This document shows positions 22,643 to 32,449 of a stretch of DNA of 64,000 nt, piece by piece. The notes beneath the pieces were generated by a model that was not told the origin of the DNA, searched no databases, and saw only the letters and a program-made list of their open reading frames with translations. Within the stretch, counting starts at the first letter, position 1, and the number at the start of each line of letters is the position of its first letter. Made by a program: the position numbers and the translations under genes. The stretch comes from Diorhabda sublineata (Eukaryota; Arthropoda; Insecta; Coleoptera; Chrysomelidae): NCBI RefSeq assembly GCF_026230105.1, contig NC_079477.1, positions 19,597,001 through 19,661,000 on the forward strand. The letters are read 5' to 3'.

Positions 22643-25600
22643 TATTTACGGTTAAATTGATTTCTGGGAACATATATTGCTACACTCTCAGATGCTTTCC
22701 CATTATATATACGGTTTTTATGGAAACAGGTATAGTTTTTTAAATTGTAATAATGCTGATTTTTGATAGTTGTTTCTTGTTAGCGCAGCGGTTCTAAAAC
22801 TTTTTTAGTGACGGAACCCTTTTGGAAAGCGAAATACTTGACGGAACCCTACAATAAAACAATAGTCTCTAAAAGTATATTCTTTATTAATTAGCATAAT
22901 AAACGTAGAATGTAACATATACTTATTACTTACTTACATAACAAGTATAATAATAGAAATAGAAGATATTAAAAAAGAAAAAAAAATAATTAATGGGAGG
23001 TATGAAACTGTTTTTTATTTTTCATTAATTGGTTGATATCAGGTTTGATAGAAGACAGTTGAAGTCTCATATCAGGTTCGGCGTCCAGTCTATTCCGGTA
23101 TTTTGTTTTCGTGGCTGCATAGGTTGAGAATCCTGTTTCGCACAAATATGTTGTTGGAAATGGAAGAAGAATATTCAGAGCCATTTTGGCAAGCATTGGG
23201 TATTCATCACGGATTCTGCACCAATAATCGTTAAGAGATGTCGTTTTGAACAATGACTCCATACTTGTGTCTGATGACATTTCTAAAAGAGATTCATATA
23301 TCTCATTTGACATACTTTCGGACTTTTGCAAGGTTGGTAAAAAAGGATTATGAATCCATGAATTCAGTTTCAATTTTATATTCTGTTCTTCGGGAAAATA
23401 CTTCTCAAAAGATGCGCGCATCGAAGTGAGATATTGGACCAATTCTTCAAATACATCATCTTGAAACATTTCTGAGTCGTTAACGCTAACAAACTCACTG
23501 AGTAACGTAAAGCTTTCTATTTCTCTCTTACTAACGCAAATAATCCAAAAATCTAATTTTATTTTAAAGGCAGTTATTTTGTTACAGGCCTGGAACACTG
23601 TTGTCCGTTTACCTTGCAATGATAAATTTAATTCGTTCAGTTTTTGAAAGATATCCGCCATGAAAGACAGTCGGAACAACCAAGTTTTATCATACAAACG
23701 GTCTTTCAAATTAAAAGAAGTATTTGAAAGAAACATTTGTAACTCGGCTTTAAGTTCAAATAACCTTGTTAAAGTTTTACCCCGAGACAGCCATCGCACT
23801 TCTGTATGGAGCAGCAGTGTTTTATGTTTGCTACCATAATCTTCACACAATAATGAGAACAATCGGGATTGTAGTGGTCGTGATTTGATAAAATTAATAA
23901 TTTTTACCGCTTCATCCATTACTAATTTTAGGTTTGACATTGCTAGTGTTTGTCTATGCAGGAGACAATGACTGGAACCACAATTAGGTGCTTTTTTTTG
24001 TATTCGTTTTGTATCCTGCTGTTTTACCCGTCATCGCCTTGGCCCCATCTGTACAAATGTCAATGCAATCGTTCCAACTGAGATTATTTTCTTCAAAAAA
24101 TATATTTATTTTACTAAAAATTTCTTCTCCGGTAGTGTTTGTGGGCATCGGTGAACACATAAGCATGTCTTCTTCAAAAGAACTTTCATATGGATATCTC
24201 ACGATAACCAACCAGATAGCCAGACCAGCGACATCAGTAGACTCATTCATTTGCAAGACGAATTGTGTTTTTTGTAGACGTGTAACTAGCTCTTGTTTGA
24301 CGTAGCTTGCTAGATCATTAATTCGACGTGAAACAGTATCGTTTGATAGTGGCACAGTAGAAAGATGCTTTGCAGATTTTTCATCGAACATACATTTTGT
24401 TATGTCTAACACACATGGTTTCATTAAAATCTCAGCGATAGTGTGCGCTTCACCTTCTTGTGCAATGCGATAGCTAACTAAATATGATGCCTTTGTGACC
24501 TTTTCATTGATAGTTTGGGTTACTTGCATCATAGTTTTTTGACTTTCCAATAACTGTTCTTTTTTACGTACAAAAAATTCTCTATTCTTGTCTTTAGACT
24601 CGGAGTGTACAGTTTCTAAATGTCGGCGCAACTTGGAACTATTAGGAAGCAGTTTACTACATAACAGCATCGATAATTGCTGTACACTCCGCGCGTACTG
24701 CTTTTGAACATTCGACTTCGTTAGAAGATGTTGTTGCAACACGTTTAACGCCTTTAAGCCAACGTTCCATTCTTCTTTATTAATAATTACTTGTCAGGGT
24801 GGTGGGGTCAAATTAACGCACGATCGTTACTGAGTAGAAGAGTTTAGTCCAAAGAAGATATGTACAAAACTGATACAATCAGAATACAGCAGTAGAACAA
24901 AAAAAACTTCTTTTCTAGCAAATAGGTACTTATCGGTCCGAACGCTAATCGTCGACTGACTCGAGTGTCGAAGCGCGGTCGTCGCTTTTATAGTCGTAGC
25001 CTCGATCTCGAACATTCTTAAAAATACTCGAGTTGGCGCCTTCGATAAATAAAAAGCCGAAATAAAAATAGAAATACAAAAAATGCGGTGTAAACAATCT
25101 CGACTTGTTCTAAAGTTATATAGCCGAAAGTCGCTTGTTTACAACTATAGCGTCTAATCTCAGCGGCGGCTTTTATCAAAGTGACTGCGCGTTCACAAGT
25201 AGATATAGTAGATATCGGCGGTCGGTTTTCATCAAGACAAAGGCTAAAGCGGCTTGCGGATCTCAACGGTGAGACATAAAGCATAAATAAATCACCTTAA
25301 ACTTAAGTATTAAGTCTATTCTTTTTATCTAGGCGCGTGCCGTCCTGATTAAATATTTGGGCTACTGTAAAGATATATTTTTTTAATCTTCTGACTCTCG
25401 TATTTTGTGCAGGGATCGGTGTAAGTAAAGAACTTGCAATAGGTTTGCCATAAAGTTTTATTGAAGAGCGGCGTGATGTTAAACTCTCCTCGTAAAATGC
25501 ACTGTTTCAAGTTAGAATGAAATTACTTTACTGTGCTGGGTGGCGACTGAGTTCTAAATTCTTGCGGAACCCCTACAGGGGTTTCGCGGAACCCTAGGGT

Positions 25601-28600
25601 TCCGCGGAACACACTTTGAGTATGGCGGTGTTAGCGTATTATGCTGGGTGATAGTTCAAGGAATAAGTTTTTAAGCATTTCAAATTTTTTATAGAATCCT
25701 CTTAGATTCCACTGTAGAATTGATTCAGCCTTAGACATTATTACTGAGAAGATTCGATTGACGTTTCGGAGTAATCTTCGATTTCTTGTGCGATGGATGA
25801 TGGGTGTAGGTTTAGTTGTTCCATAATTTTTTTTCTGATCCTTGTACTAATGTTTTTCATTCTTTTGTTTCTATAATATGGATGTAGGTTTGAAAAGAGA
25901 TTTAAAAAGCCATTTGTGTCTTCTGTACATATTTTTGATATACTTAGTGGGTCTTTTGATCTTATTACGTTTTCGAAGAAATCAACTGTTTCTGCGTAAC
26001 CTAAAATTTGCATTTCTTTTCCGAATAATGGTAGTAGTGACTCCATTAATTTATTGTAATTACTTTTTTGTGTATCCGTTTTGTTATCTATTACTTTCTT
26101 GACTTTTGTTTATTATTTCTTCGTTTGGTCTGCAAAACGTGTCTTTTTTTGTGGTGTAGGTGAGGATGGAGTAGTGATGTCAGATAGGGTGCGTTTTGAA
26201 TTCATTGTGTCTGCATTCGTATGAATCTCTGCTGATGCTAACAGTTTTTTTCCGTTTTTATTATTGTTTGTGGACAGGATATCATGTTCTGGATTGGTAG
26301 GAGTAATGTATGATGGATTGTATTTTGTTTGGTTGTTTATATATGTTGGATTAGTTGAGGTCGAGTTAGAGGTCAGTGGTGTGTTGGTTGTTTGATTGGA
26401 GATGTTTTTTGAGCTTGACGTTCTAGATTGTATTTTTGATGGTATTTTATTAAGTGTGATGTTCATGAGATGTGATATCATGAGATTCGATATGGTGTGT
26501 TTTCGAGGTTGATAAGAATTGAGGTTGACAAGTGAAGGCCTAATTGATTAAGTTCTTGTTCGATAATTTGAGATATAGTTGGACAAACGTTGAACTACGT
26601 ACAGGAAAAATTTCGTTATTGACTTCAATCATTCCATTGCATTTTGTTAGGAGTTCGTCTTCTTCTTCTTCTTTTGTTGATAGGTATACGCATAATCTAT
26701 TATTGGTTATTCTTCTAGTTTTACTCCGTTTAGTGAGCTGTTTACTATTGCTTGTTGTTTTGTTGGAAATTTTTTTTGCTTTGTAATGGATCAATAGGAT
26801 AGTCGGGGATGTTTGGTGGGATGGTATAATGATTGTTTATGTTGTTTTCAGTTGATTTGCTATCAAGCGACCAGTTTTGTGTCTCGAATAAAAACAATCA
26901 AGTTTGATTCACACTGCTCAAATGTTAAATTCATTGTTTGTTATGTGTTATGATGAATTAAGATGAGGTTGTCGATTTGCATTAGTGTTTGTAGTTTTTT
27001 ACTGAAAACTATGTTTGCACTTATGAAAATGGTTTGTAGACGAGAGCTGATTTTTATACTACTTTCCGGTATTTTACCAGGGCCGTCACCAATCGCAAAA
27101 AATATATGAAAACAAAACAATTCAGAATATAGCTATTGAAATAAAATTCAAGGAGCGCTGATCAATATACGAGTAAGGAGATTTTTAATCTATTATCTGT
27201 ACACACTTTAACCAGTAAGTGTCCAGTTTCTTCAAAACATTCAATAAATAATGCGTCCTGCAAAAACTCGTTTGTTTGCTATCAACTCTTATTTTGTCTG
27301 AAATCGTTTTCCACCACATTTTTTAAGCTTGTAGAGTGTAACGCAATTCTGTGGACGAATTAGCATACACATTATCATGATAGAACAAAACTCTTTTATT
27401 CAACAAATGCACTTTTTTTTTCTAGAGAGCATGTTACCGGAACGAGGTCATCGTTTCGACTGCATTTTTATTTCTATAGTATAACAATCTACCAAAGAAG
27501 TTCCATTTTATATGAAGTGATATTGATTATAAAATTATGGTTATATAAATATGCTTAGTTCTAAAAGCAGACTACATAACATTTCTTCGGTTTCTTATCT
27601 TGTTTATTCACATAAAAAATACTGTTTAATTAATACTAGAAATTATTTTCTTTGCAAATATACCAACAAGAAGAGTCTAATATATATGCCGGGTTTATGT
27701 AAAATTTTGATAAATGACATCAGAAACATGGCAGCGGAGGTTTCAAATCGCCCCTTTTAGTAGAGAATAAAACAAAAGCAATTAATTTTAAGTTTGCCAA
27801 AACGTTACAAACACATTCTAAGTTCTATATTTATGAGGGTTATAAGCATATACAGTACTTTATTACAATCATTATTGTAATCAAAAATTAGATATTTAAG
27901 TACTCGTTCCGATATCATGCCGCATGGCTATCTTATCCTCATTTTTCAAATAGCTATGTAACATTCATTAAAAAAGACACAATAAAAAACATAATAATTC
28001 ATATAAACATCTTACTCTGTTATAATCATACTTGTTTTTAGTAAACTGAATGAGAATTGATTACCGTAGATTCTAAATAGCAGAATTGAAGAACAATACT
28101 GTTTTCTAGTAAACGTTTTTCGTTTTAACAGTATTTTCTTATTCTAATACCTAACCATCATTATATTACTCTGGTATTTCTGGCATACACACCGATTGTT
28201 TTCTTGTTTTATCTTTTATCTCTTGTTACATATATTTATTTTAATTTTAATAAGCCATATTTTTTTGATATTTACTTGAATAATAACTAAATACAGACAC
28301 ATTTCAAATTATTGCTAAGCTACCTCAACTTCATAATAAAACGTTGAAGAGGTTTGTGGAAGAAGCAACAAATTCCACATCCTGAAACAACCATGTCTCA
28401 AATATGTTGCATCGGAGACATGTCTGGCAATCTTGATAGTCAAGGCTAACGATTAATTGATTTGATTGAACAGACAAAAAAGGTCATGTATGGTATGAAG
28501 GTATGAAATGATTTGACAACAAGAAGTTGAACGTACTACCGGATTAGAAATTTCTACCGAAATTAATATCACTCTATAATATAATTCTTACAGCCTACAG

Positions 28601-31199
28601 TTGGTGCATTCCACTAAGAGTATTTTTAAAACAACGCAAATTGCAACTATGAGAATCTATTTCATTATTTGATGTGATATGGGATATTATAAGTCCTATT
28701 GAAGCATTCTCGTGACGCACCTAACCTAACCTAACCAAATATTTTATTCTCACCGCAGAAGATATTTTGATTTTACTTCAATGTAAATCAGTTATCACAT
28801 CTTCGTTAATATATATCTAACGCTCAAAACGCGTCATAAGCTCTGAACTAAGTGGAACGGGAAATATCGTGGTCGTGATTGTCGTGAGTGCTTAGTGGAA
28901 TACACTGATTGTGGTGCAACGTTTCCTATCAAATTCCGATTCCTGTGTTTCTTCACGTAGCCTTCTCATCTTCATCGATGATGATCTAATTTCAGTTAAA
29001 TTCTCTCTTTACACCAGAGTAGACGCTATGACGATGGTTTTCTGTGAGGGAGAGAACCCAGAATAGACGGTAGAAAAAATATTAAAACATCATATTCGAA
29101 TGTAAGGCATACAAATTATCCTCTGAGAGCGAAAAACCTAATTCGACAGTCTTTTGGTTTTATAGTTTCTCTACAAAGTCCAGAACTACGAACTTTGACA
29201 CTGCAGTATAGTTCATAGGGATTTATTGGTCGTAATAGAAATTTCTTCTATCAATTGAATAGTTTCACATAACCCAATAATTCGACTTCTCTCTCGAAGA
29301 CATTAGGACTCCTGGGAAACTCCGTGTATTTCATTTACTCAAAAAAATTCTCGTAACAATTTCACTAATTTTAATTAGTGAAAGTGGAGTATACAGAATT
29401 TATAATTAATGTTGCAAAGGTGTATTCTAAGTGTCAACTAGTAATATTATCAATTCTCAGTGATATGCAGCATATGTTTCATTCCTGCCCTACTTTCTAC
29501 TGGTTCTGTAAGTTAAGTATAGAAATTTCTTAATCTCTACCGAACAATAAAAAATAATTATGATTTAATATAAAAAAATATATAAGCAAAAGTCTGTTTT
29601 TTGTATTTTACTGAAAAGATTACTATGTGCTTCTGAATGTTGATATGAAATTATGAAACTCAATTATCAGAATTAACTACTTCTGCATCTTTAGCCTAAT
29701 TTAGACACGGCTAGTAATTAGTAGACTATCGAGTAACTTACTGCATGTGTACAGTAAAAATTAGTGTATTAGTTTAGTACAGTAGATAGATCCGATTTTA
29801 TTTATCCCACCAGCTAACTACTAAACTGCCACTGAATCAAGTCTAAAAGAGCGTGTTTAGACTAGCGAAATAGTCAATAACACAGAATACAACAATGTCA
29901 CGCAGGTGAAAAGATATAACATTTAAGTTTGTCAATGAGTATTTGTAATACAAGGTATTGTGGACAAGGAAAAGTAATTGAACGAAGTTTTCGACATTCT
30001 TAGCACATTAAAGTATTCTGAAAGATCTTTTATCTATAGTTTTTCCAAAATTACATTTTAAACTTCTAACGACTCTTTTCTACTTATCCACTTTCTGACC
30101 CAAAAGCGCTTTGATTTTTTAGATAATTCTTCTCGAATCCTTGTCAAAATTTTACTCATAGCTTTATTCAATTGTTCTCTTTGCCTATCCAGTTTGATGC
30201 CACTATTTGACGCTACCACTAAACTAATCTGAAGGAGAAATAATTACTGAATACTCCTTACTCGACTAAATTACTCGCTACTTGTAGCCGTTTTAGAAAG
30301 AGGCTTTAGGTAGAAAAGGTAGCGGTTAAGTAAGTTTAAAACTTAATATTTACGATCATTCGCCGCTACTGATTATATATGTTACCGGCCAAACCAGATT
30401 TCAGGACAAACTAGTTTTGCCTAGGCTAAACTAGTAGGACCTAGTCTAAGCATTATAGTATATCTAGAAAGTCAAAATAAATAAATGAACTGAATAAAAT
30501 ACCCCGTAATTGGAAAAATGATCATTTTTATCAAAACAATGATTCGTCGTTAATAACTATGAATAAATGGGTAATACAAACAATCATACTATAACAAATA
30601 ATAAACGTTTTTCTAATACAAGCAATAATCATGTCTCAATTTTTAAATATGTTATTTATTTTTACATGGAGTCCTTTGGTGGCACTTAGAATTGCAGAGG
30701 ATCATTGCCTAACCTAACCTAACCTCATTGATTATTTTGACTTTCTAGATATACTATAATGTTTAGACTAGAACGTACTAGTCTAAATAATAATATATAA
30801 TAGTTAATCCTATCGCGTATAGGAAGAACTAGTTTAGTCTAGGCAAAACTAGTTTATCCTGAAATCGGACTTGACCGGAAACATACAGATTATTAAATTA
30901 CCCCACCCATAGGAAGGTTCTATCTAACACATTCACTTACATAGCAAAATAATTTAATTTATATGTTAAAGAAAACCCATGTGTGGTATGTAATTTAAAA
31001 TAAATATGAAGTTATGAGTTATTGTAATTGATTTTAAATTGAGTAATTAGTACTTACGAGGTGCTTTTTCTTTAGCTTTTTCTAATGGTTCATTATCTTC
31101 TTCGACTTCTAAAATTTTTATATTTTCTCCTTTTTCAACATCGTTGCAGGATGCAGAACTACTTGGCGTTGGTGGTGTCTTTTCTCCATCTTCTGCCAT
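15722..31199 (-). CDS. TMEM272-like four-pass membrane protein (4 exons, complete)
   Basis: Join of 31199-31058, 17657-17535, 17485-17381 and 15903-15722. Every junction has GT/AG and phase 1, giving 183 codons. The product has a polar acidic N-terminus (47 residues, Pro/Ser/Glu-rich) and four hydrophobic segments: NASLVLLYAVFFTMFTTGW; IPIYLIVAGFVGALAKF; FAIALVVLDIFWHG; and LLSFWILTFQYTLLGIFIML. Motifs typical of the insect TMEM272-like family are present: NSCPVNRLIPIYLIV after helix 1, and VYKEYQPNYDP followed by a Cys (YCNRTAYL) before helix 4. Family function is poorly known; it is an integral membrane protein. Intron 1 is 13.4 kb and full of transposons; introns 2 and 3 are 49 bp and 1.5 kb. 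Related exons lie upstream at 33.7, 41.3, 51.0 and 54.7 kb. Confidence 0.82.
16190..16262 (-). pseudogene. Mariner transposase scrap
   Basis: The minus strand reads WLDHPPN, a stop, then PDLPPATFF, resembling the PPYSPDLAPSDFF block around the third catalytic Asp of mariners. About 70 bp only. Confidence 0.35.
16410..17095 (-). pseudogene. Non-LTR retrotransposon fragment (RT to RNase H)
   Basis: Minus-strand pieces in ORF2 order: GYANDLSGVI (decayed YADD catalytic box), NIGTLQIRTLGGVSLTYSRA with VEYLDSRSYF (post-catalytic RT motif), GLSPKISHRIYSSMVNPL (thumb), and VISICSDSKADVKTAYSF (RNase H strand with catalytic Asp). Many stops and frame changes. Clade is Jockey/R1-like by motif style; the sequence is a different family from 17938-19260. 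It lies between exons 3 and 4 of the TMEM272-like gene. Confidence 0.6.
17131..17211. repeat. Compound (CT)n(AT)n microsatellite
   Basis: CT units to about 17169, then about 21 AT units; immediately downstream of exon 3 on the minus strand, within intron 3. Confidence 0.95.
17381..17485 (-). CDS. TMEM272-like gene, exon 3
   Basis: 105 bp, phase 1 to 1; acceptor ATTTTTCAG, donor G/GTTAGT. Reads FVGALAKFLSKTDNK, then a hydrophobic helix IYNFAIALVVLDIFWHGV. Confidence 0.8.
17535..17657 (-). CDS. TMEM272-like gene, exon 2
   Basis: 123 bp, the same length and phase as the paralogous exon at 54681-54803. Acceptor TTTTTTAG, donor CAG/GTATAT. Encodes the first helix and the Cys-Pro motif (NSCPVNRLIPIYLIVA). 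The 49-bp intron to exon 3 is typical of insects. Confidence 0.82.
17938..19260 (-). pseudogene. Jockey-like non-LTR retrotransposon, ORF2 3' part
   Basis: Read 3'-ward on the minus strand: an RT entry motif (QSGFHQK, then a shifted TADNLIDLEYEM); a deletion of the RT core; post-RT LDPLQSTALGIATSAF with SPLRFQRIQLSM; RNase H (FIITDSMSSIQPF, GIPGNEKADKCAKE); and a C-terminal Cys/His tail (ICETSKENLNVKHLLLNCQK with YKNER). The catalytic YxDD segment is missing, and a TGA replaces a codon in the WVPGH-type motif. The last 109 codons are open. It may be the same family as the ORF1 copies at 19.6 and 26 kb, but they do not overlap for comparison. Confidence 0.72.
19611..20448 (+). pseudogene. Jockey-like retrotransposon ORF1 copy (plus strand), doubly deleted
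   Basis: Near-identical to the minus-strand copy at 25718-26936, in inverted orientation. The shared 5' boundary is at ACATTTGAGCAGTGTGAATC. Relative to the other copy it lacks about 300 bp (join near 19918) and about 80 bp near the ORF1 end (ISTRIR to SSQ). The readable part MQILGYAETVDFFENVI, then SKDPLSISKICTEDTN, ends at the ORF1 stop, followed by the ATG of ORF2. It ends at 20448, where hAT sequence begins. Confidence 0.65.
20449..22460 (+). mobile_element. hAT-family transposon (GTF2IRD2/FAM200-like), left end missing
   Basis: The right terminus at 22460 reads, on the minus strand, CAGGGCTCTCCAAACTACGG, a typical hAT end. No matching end or 8-bp duplication is found on the left, where it abuts the retrotransposon copy, so the left end is truncated or rearranged. 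Confidence 0.65.
20606..22099 (+). pseudogene. hAT transposase (GTF2IRD2/FAM200-like), degenerate
   Basis: Pieces in family order: a BED-type finger remnant (CNESIAVLKEYNIIRHYETK); RGNPFINGEMIKESIIAV; NTVARRVENIAESTDVSDTA, which looks internally deleted; a catalytic-region block SITTDGGKNMSGK; LHCIIHQQSLCGK with TVNFIRSFGLNHRQF; PYHTAVRWLSCGKVLQRFFE; and the C-terminal dimerisation block TYLREKTFSKMKYTKKVYRS. Frameshifts or stops lie near 20860, 21250, 21548 and 21875. Not functional. Confidence 0.75.
22535..22635 (-). repeat. Penelope-like 3' repeat scrap joined to (TA)n
   Basis: The minus strand carries AAACGTCAAAATTT (the 3' part of the hammerhead-like motif) followed by AAACAGAAGACACCTA, matching the Penelope-like 3' end. 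It is cut exactly at a (TA)18 tract at 22600-22635. Confidence 0.55.
22637..22777 (-). pseudogene. Jockey-like ORF2 endonuclease, part beyond the hAT insertion
   Basis: Minus-strand frame QETTIKNQHYYNLKNYTCFH, then ASESVAIYVPRNQFNRK. It directly continues the endonuclease start at 25637-25735 (ILQWNLRGFYKKF, LFLELSPSII) once the hAT at 22786-25628 is removed; SPSII-xx-QET is the expected spacing of an APE-type endonuclease. Ends at the (TA)n tract. Confidence 0.7.
22778..22785. repeat. 8-bp target-site duplication, left copy (TGTTAGCG)
   Basis: Identical to 25629-25636; flanks the hAT element exactly at its termini. Eight bases is the hAT standard. Confidence 0.9.
22786..25628 (-). mobile_element. 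hAT-family transposon (FAM200/ZBED-like), nearly intact, inserted in a retrotransposon
   Basis: 2.84 kb with perfect 8-bp flanking duplications. Left end CAGCGGTTCTAAAACT; right end, on the minus strand, CCGCCATACTCAAAGTGTG; subterminal GGAACCC/GGGTTCC repeats near both ends. About 860 bp (24771-25628) upstream of the transposase holds no gene. It interrupts the endonuclease frame of the Jockey-like element, so it is younger than that element. Confidence 0.88.
22990..24770 (-). pseudogene. hAT transposase (FAM200A/ZBED-like), single-frameshift copy
   Basis: Starts with MERWLKGVKR (ATG at 24770), the usual family N-terminus; the next part is in another frame. A BED-type finger remnant follows (LLCSKLLPNSSKLRRHLETV); then TKASYLVSYRIAQEGEAHTI; NESTDVAGLAIWLVIVRYP; DICTDGAKAMTGKTAGYK; SSHCLLHRQTLAMSNLKLV; HTEVRWLSRGKTLTRLFELK; and the dimerisation region LLPFPTTYLCETGFSTYAAT. 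The two long frames (24742-23984 and 23940-22990) are separated by one extra A in an A8 run (23992-23999 on the plus strand). Part of the BED region (one Cys pair) is missing, so it is probably inactive even if the shift is a sequencing error. Confidence 0.82.
25629..25636. repeat. 8-bp target-site duplication, right copy (TGTTAGCG)
   Basis: Partner of 22778-22785. Confidence 0.9.
25637..26936 (-). pseudogene. Jockey-like retrotransposon ORF1 and start of ORF2
   Basis: From 26936 on the minus strand: a short N-terminal region (STENNINNHYTIPPNIPDYP); RRITNNRLCVYLSTKEEEED; MIEVNNEIFPVRSSTFVQLY; a Ser/Thr/Asn-rich linker (SSKNISNQTTNTPLTSNS); a basic patch (PQKKTRFADQTKK); then after two TAA codons EMQILGYAETVDFFENVIRS to the ORF1 end. 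The stop is followed at once by the ORF2 start (TAATAATG overlap region), whose product begins ILQWNLRGFYKKFEMLKN, the N-terminus of an APE-type endonuclease. ORF2 is cut at 25636 by the hAT and resumes at 22777. The paired TAA near 26110 is also in the inverted copy at 20125. Confidence 0.75.
27100..27460 (-). pseudogene. Mariner transposase C-terminal scrap
   Basis: The minus strand reads VLFYHDNVYANSS (decayed second catalytic block), then KCGGKRFQTK, a stop and ELIANKRVFAG, matching the C-terminal region of mariner transposases. The third catalytic Asp is not visible. Confidence 0.4.
27461..29690. other. Intron 1 sequence without a recognised gene
   Basis: A/T-rich, with only short random frames. 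Contains a CCTAA x3 run at 28720-28736 and a 9-bp-stem hairpin near 29363-29382 (TCACTAATT/AATTAGTGA). A somewhat G+C-richer stretch at 28840-29100 has no convincing frame. Confidence 0.5.
28720..28736. repeat. Short CCTAA array (telomere-like)
   Basis: CCTAACCTAACCTAACC, just over three units of the complement of insect TTAGG. A second copy lies at 30708-30725. Confidence 0.8.
29701..30297 (-). mobile_element. PIF/Harbinger transposon remnant
   Basis: The minus strand at 30200-29940 reads LDRQREQLNKAMSKIL, then KKSKRFWVRKWISRKESLEV, a stop, ILEKL and LSEYFNVLRMSKTSFNYF. This is the N-terminal region of HARBI1/ALP1-type proteins (WVRPWI-type motif, then RM..F..L). The DDE part is absent. The ends show a weak inverted match (ACGGCTA plus GAGTAA blocks at about 29706-29738 and 30260-30290), suggesting an internally deleted element of about 0.6 kb. 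Confidence 0.55.
30376..30888. mobile_element. Foldback/MITE-type element with about 100-bp inverted arms
   Basis: The left arm 30376-30480 and right arm 30731-30888 are inverted copies. Shared blocks are ACCGG/TCCGG, GATTTCAGGA, AAACTAGTTTTGCCTAG, ATTATAGTATATCTAGAAAG and TCAAAATAA. The right arm carries about 50 extra bases. The loop contains a CCTAA array. No coding sequence. Confidence 0.7.
30708..30725. repeat. Short CCTAA array (telomere-like)
   Basis: CCTAACCTAACCTAACCT, inside the loop of the foldback element at 30376-30888. Confidence 0.8.
31058..31199 (-). CDS. TMEM272-like gene, exon 1 (N-terminus)
   Basis: ATG at 31199; 47 codons reading MAEDGEKTPPTPSSS, NDVEKGENIKILEVEEDNEP and ending KEKAP plus one base. 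Donor C/GTAAGT. Joins exon 2 in phase (CCT, Pro). Hydrophilic cytoplasmic-type N-terminus without signal peptide. An in-frame upstream ATG was not seen. Confidence 0.75.
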
Positions 31200-31200
31200 G

Positions 31201-32449
31201 TCAAAAATCTCGAAAATATTCTCACATTGAACACATTTTTAATTTTAATATATATTTACCCAGTCCCAGACATGTGCTCATTTTTAATATAATGTGCAAT
31301 TTGTAACCGAAATAACTATTTGTGATTTTGCCAAGACACTAGCAATAGTTATTTTTAGTTTTGTTTGCATGAAACTATTCGTCAAAATAATTGCTCAATT
31401 AACTTCATGTAATAAAAATGATTGATAGAACATTGTTTTCTCGTTTTAATGTGTAAATATGCAACGTAATATTTTTCCAAGATGATTATATATAAATTAA
31501 ATTCTGTTTTGATCTAAATTTGATTAAGGAAAAATAATTCTAAAATTTTAAATTTAAATAAATAATTTTCATTTTAGAATGAATTCGTTGTCACAAAAAT
31601 TATTTTGTTATTTATTATCAAGACATGATTAAAATTTATTATCCTATTAACATCTTTAGATTCAACAGTAGTACTACTCCTTGACGCACATCTACGATGT
31701 TCAATGTACCTAGTCCATTGACAAAAGTTACAAAAATATGCCCCAACCTTGCATTTATCATAGGCAATTCATTTCATGCATTGAGGACGGTATGTAAATT
31801 TTAAAACAGGGTTGTGGGGTTGCAACATTTGGGAAAAATCCACCACCTTGAAAAAGAGGTTAAACAGTTTTTGCAAAAAACAATGAAACTATCTCTCACG
31901 TAAAAAAATAGCATTGTTATGTTGTCAAAACGATTTCACTTCTTTTCTGAAGATGGTGGAGTTTCCCAAGGGCTATAACCCTACAAACTTGAGCTTAAGC
32001 TTTTAACAATCCCATTATGCATCAGAAAAAATTACTGACTTTTACTTTTTACTTTTAGTTATTGTTTAAAAATTGTTTGTAGTGATTTTTATTAGATTCT
32101 GTTTTCGTTGTTTGGTGTTTTTCGTTATGTCATTATGGTTGTGTTATTTTTGATAAAATTTGTACTTTCACTGAAAACTTAATAAAAGTGTGACAACATT
32201 GTCGCATATATCGGTTCTGTTGGCTATTTATATCGTTTAAAAATTATTTATTTAATTAAAAAAATATGTTATATGTGCAATATTGAATACGAATTCCTAA
32301 ATTGAGTTTTCCACAGTTGGTCCTGGAATATCTAAGTTTAGCTAATTCCAGTCAAATTCTTAATGGTAGTGTACTGAAGCATGAGATAATTCAAGAATCT
32401 CAAATAAGCTGTGTGAACACTATAGCCAATTGAACTCTAACCTTTTAAC
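31201..32449. other. 5' flank of the TMEM272-like gene; nothing else recognised
   Basis: Should contain promoter and any 5' UTR exon of the gene starting at 31199. No clear TATA/Inr pair can be assigned in this A/T-rich sequence, and no transposon coding remnant was found. Confidence 0.4.

Noticed and set aside
24827..25284. Small minus-strand frames upstream of the hAT transposase as accessory genes
   Set aside because: They lie in the non-coding 5' part of the hAT element and show no motif; likely chance frames.
26544..26786. Plus-strand 80-codon Ser/Leu-rich frame
   Set aside because: Antisense shadow of the retrotransposon ORF1 acidic stretch.
28280..28500. Tc1-type C-terminal relic on the minus strand
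   Set aside because: A few residues could be aligned to the region after the third catalytic block, but no catalytic motif is visible.
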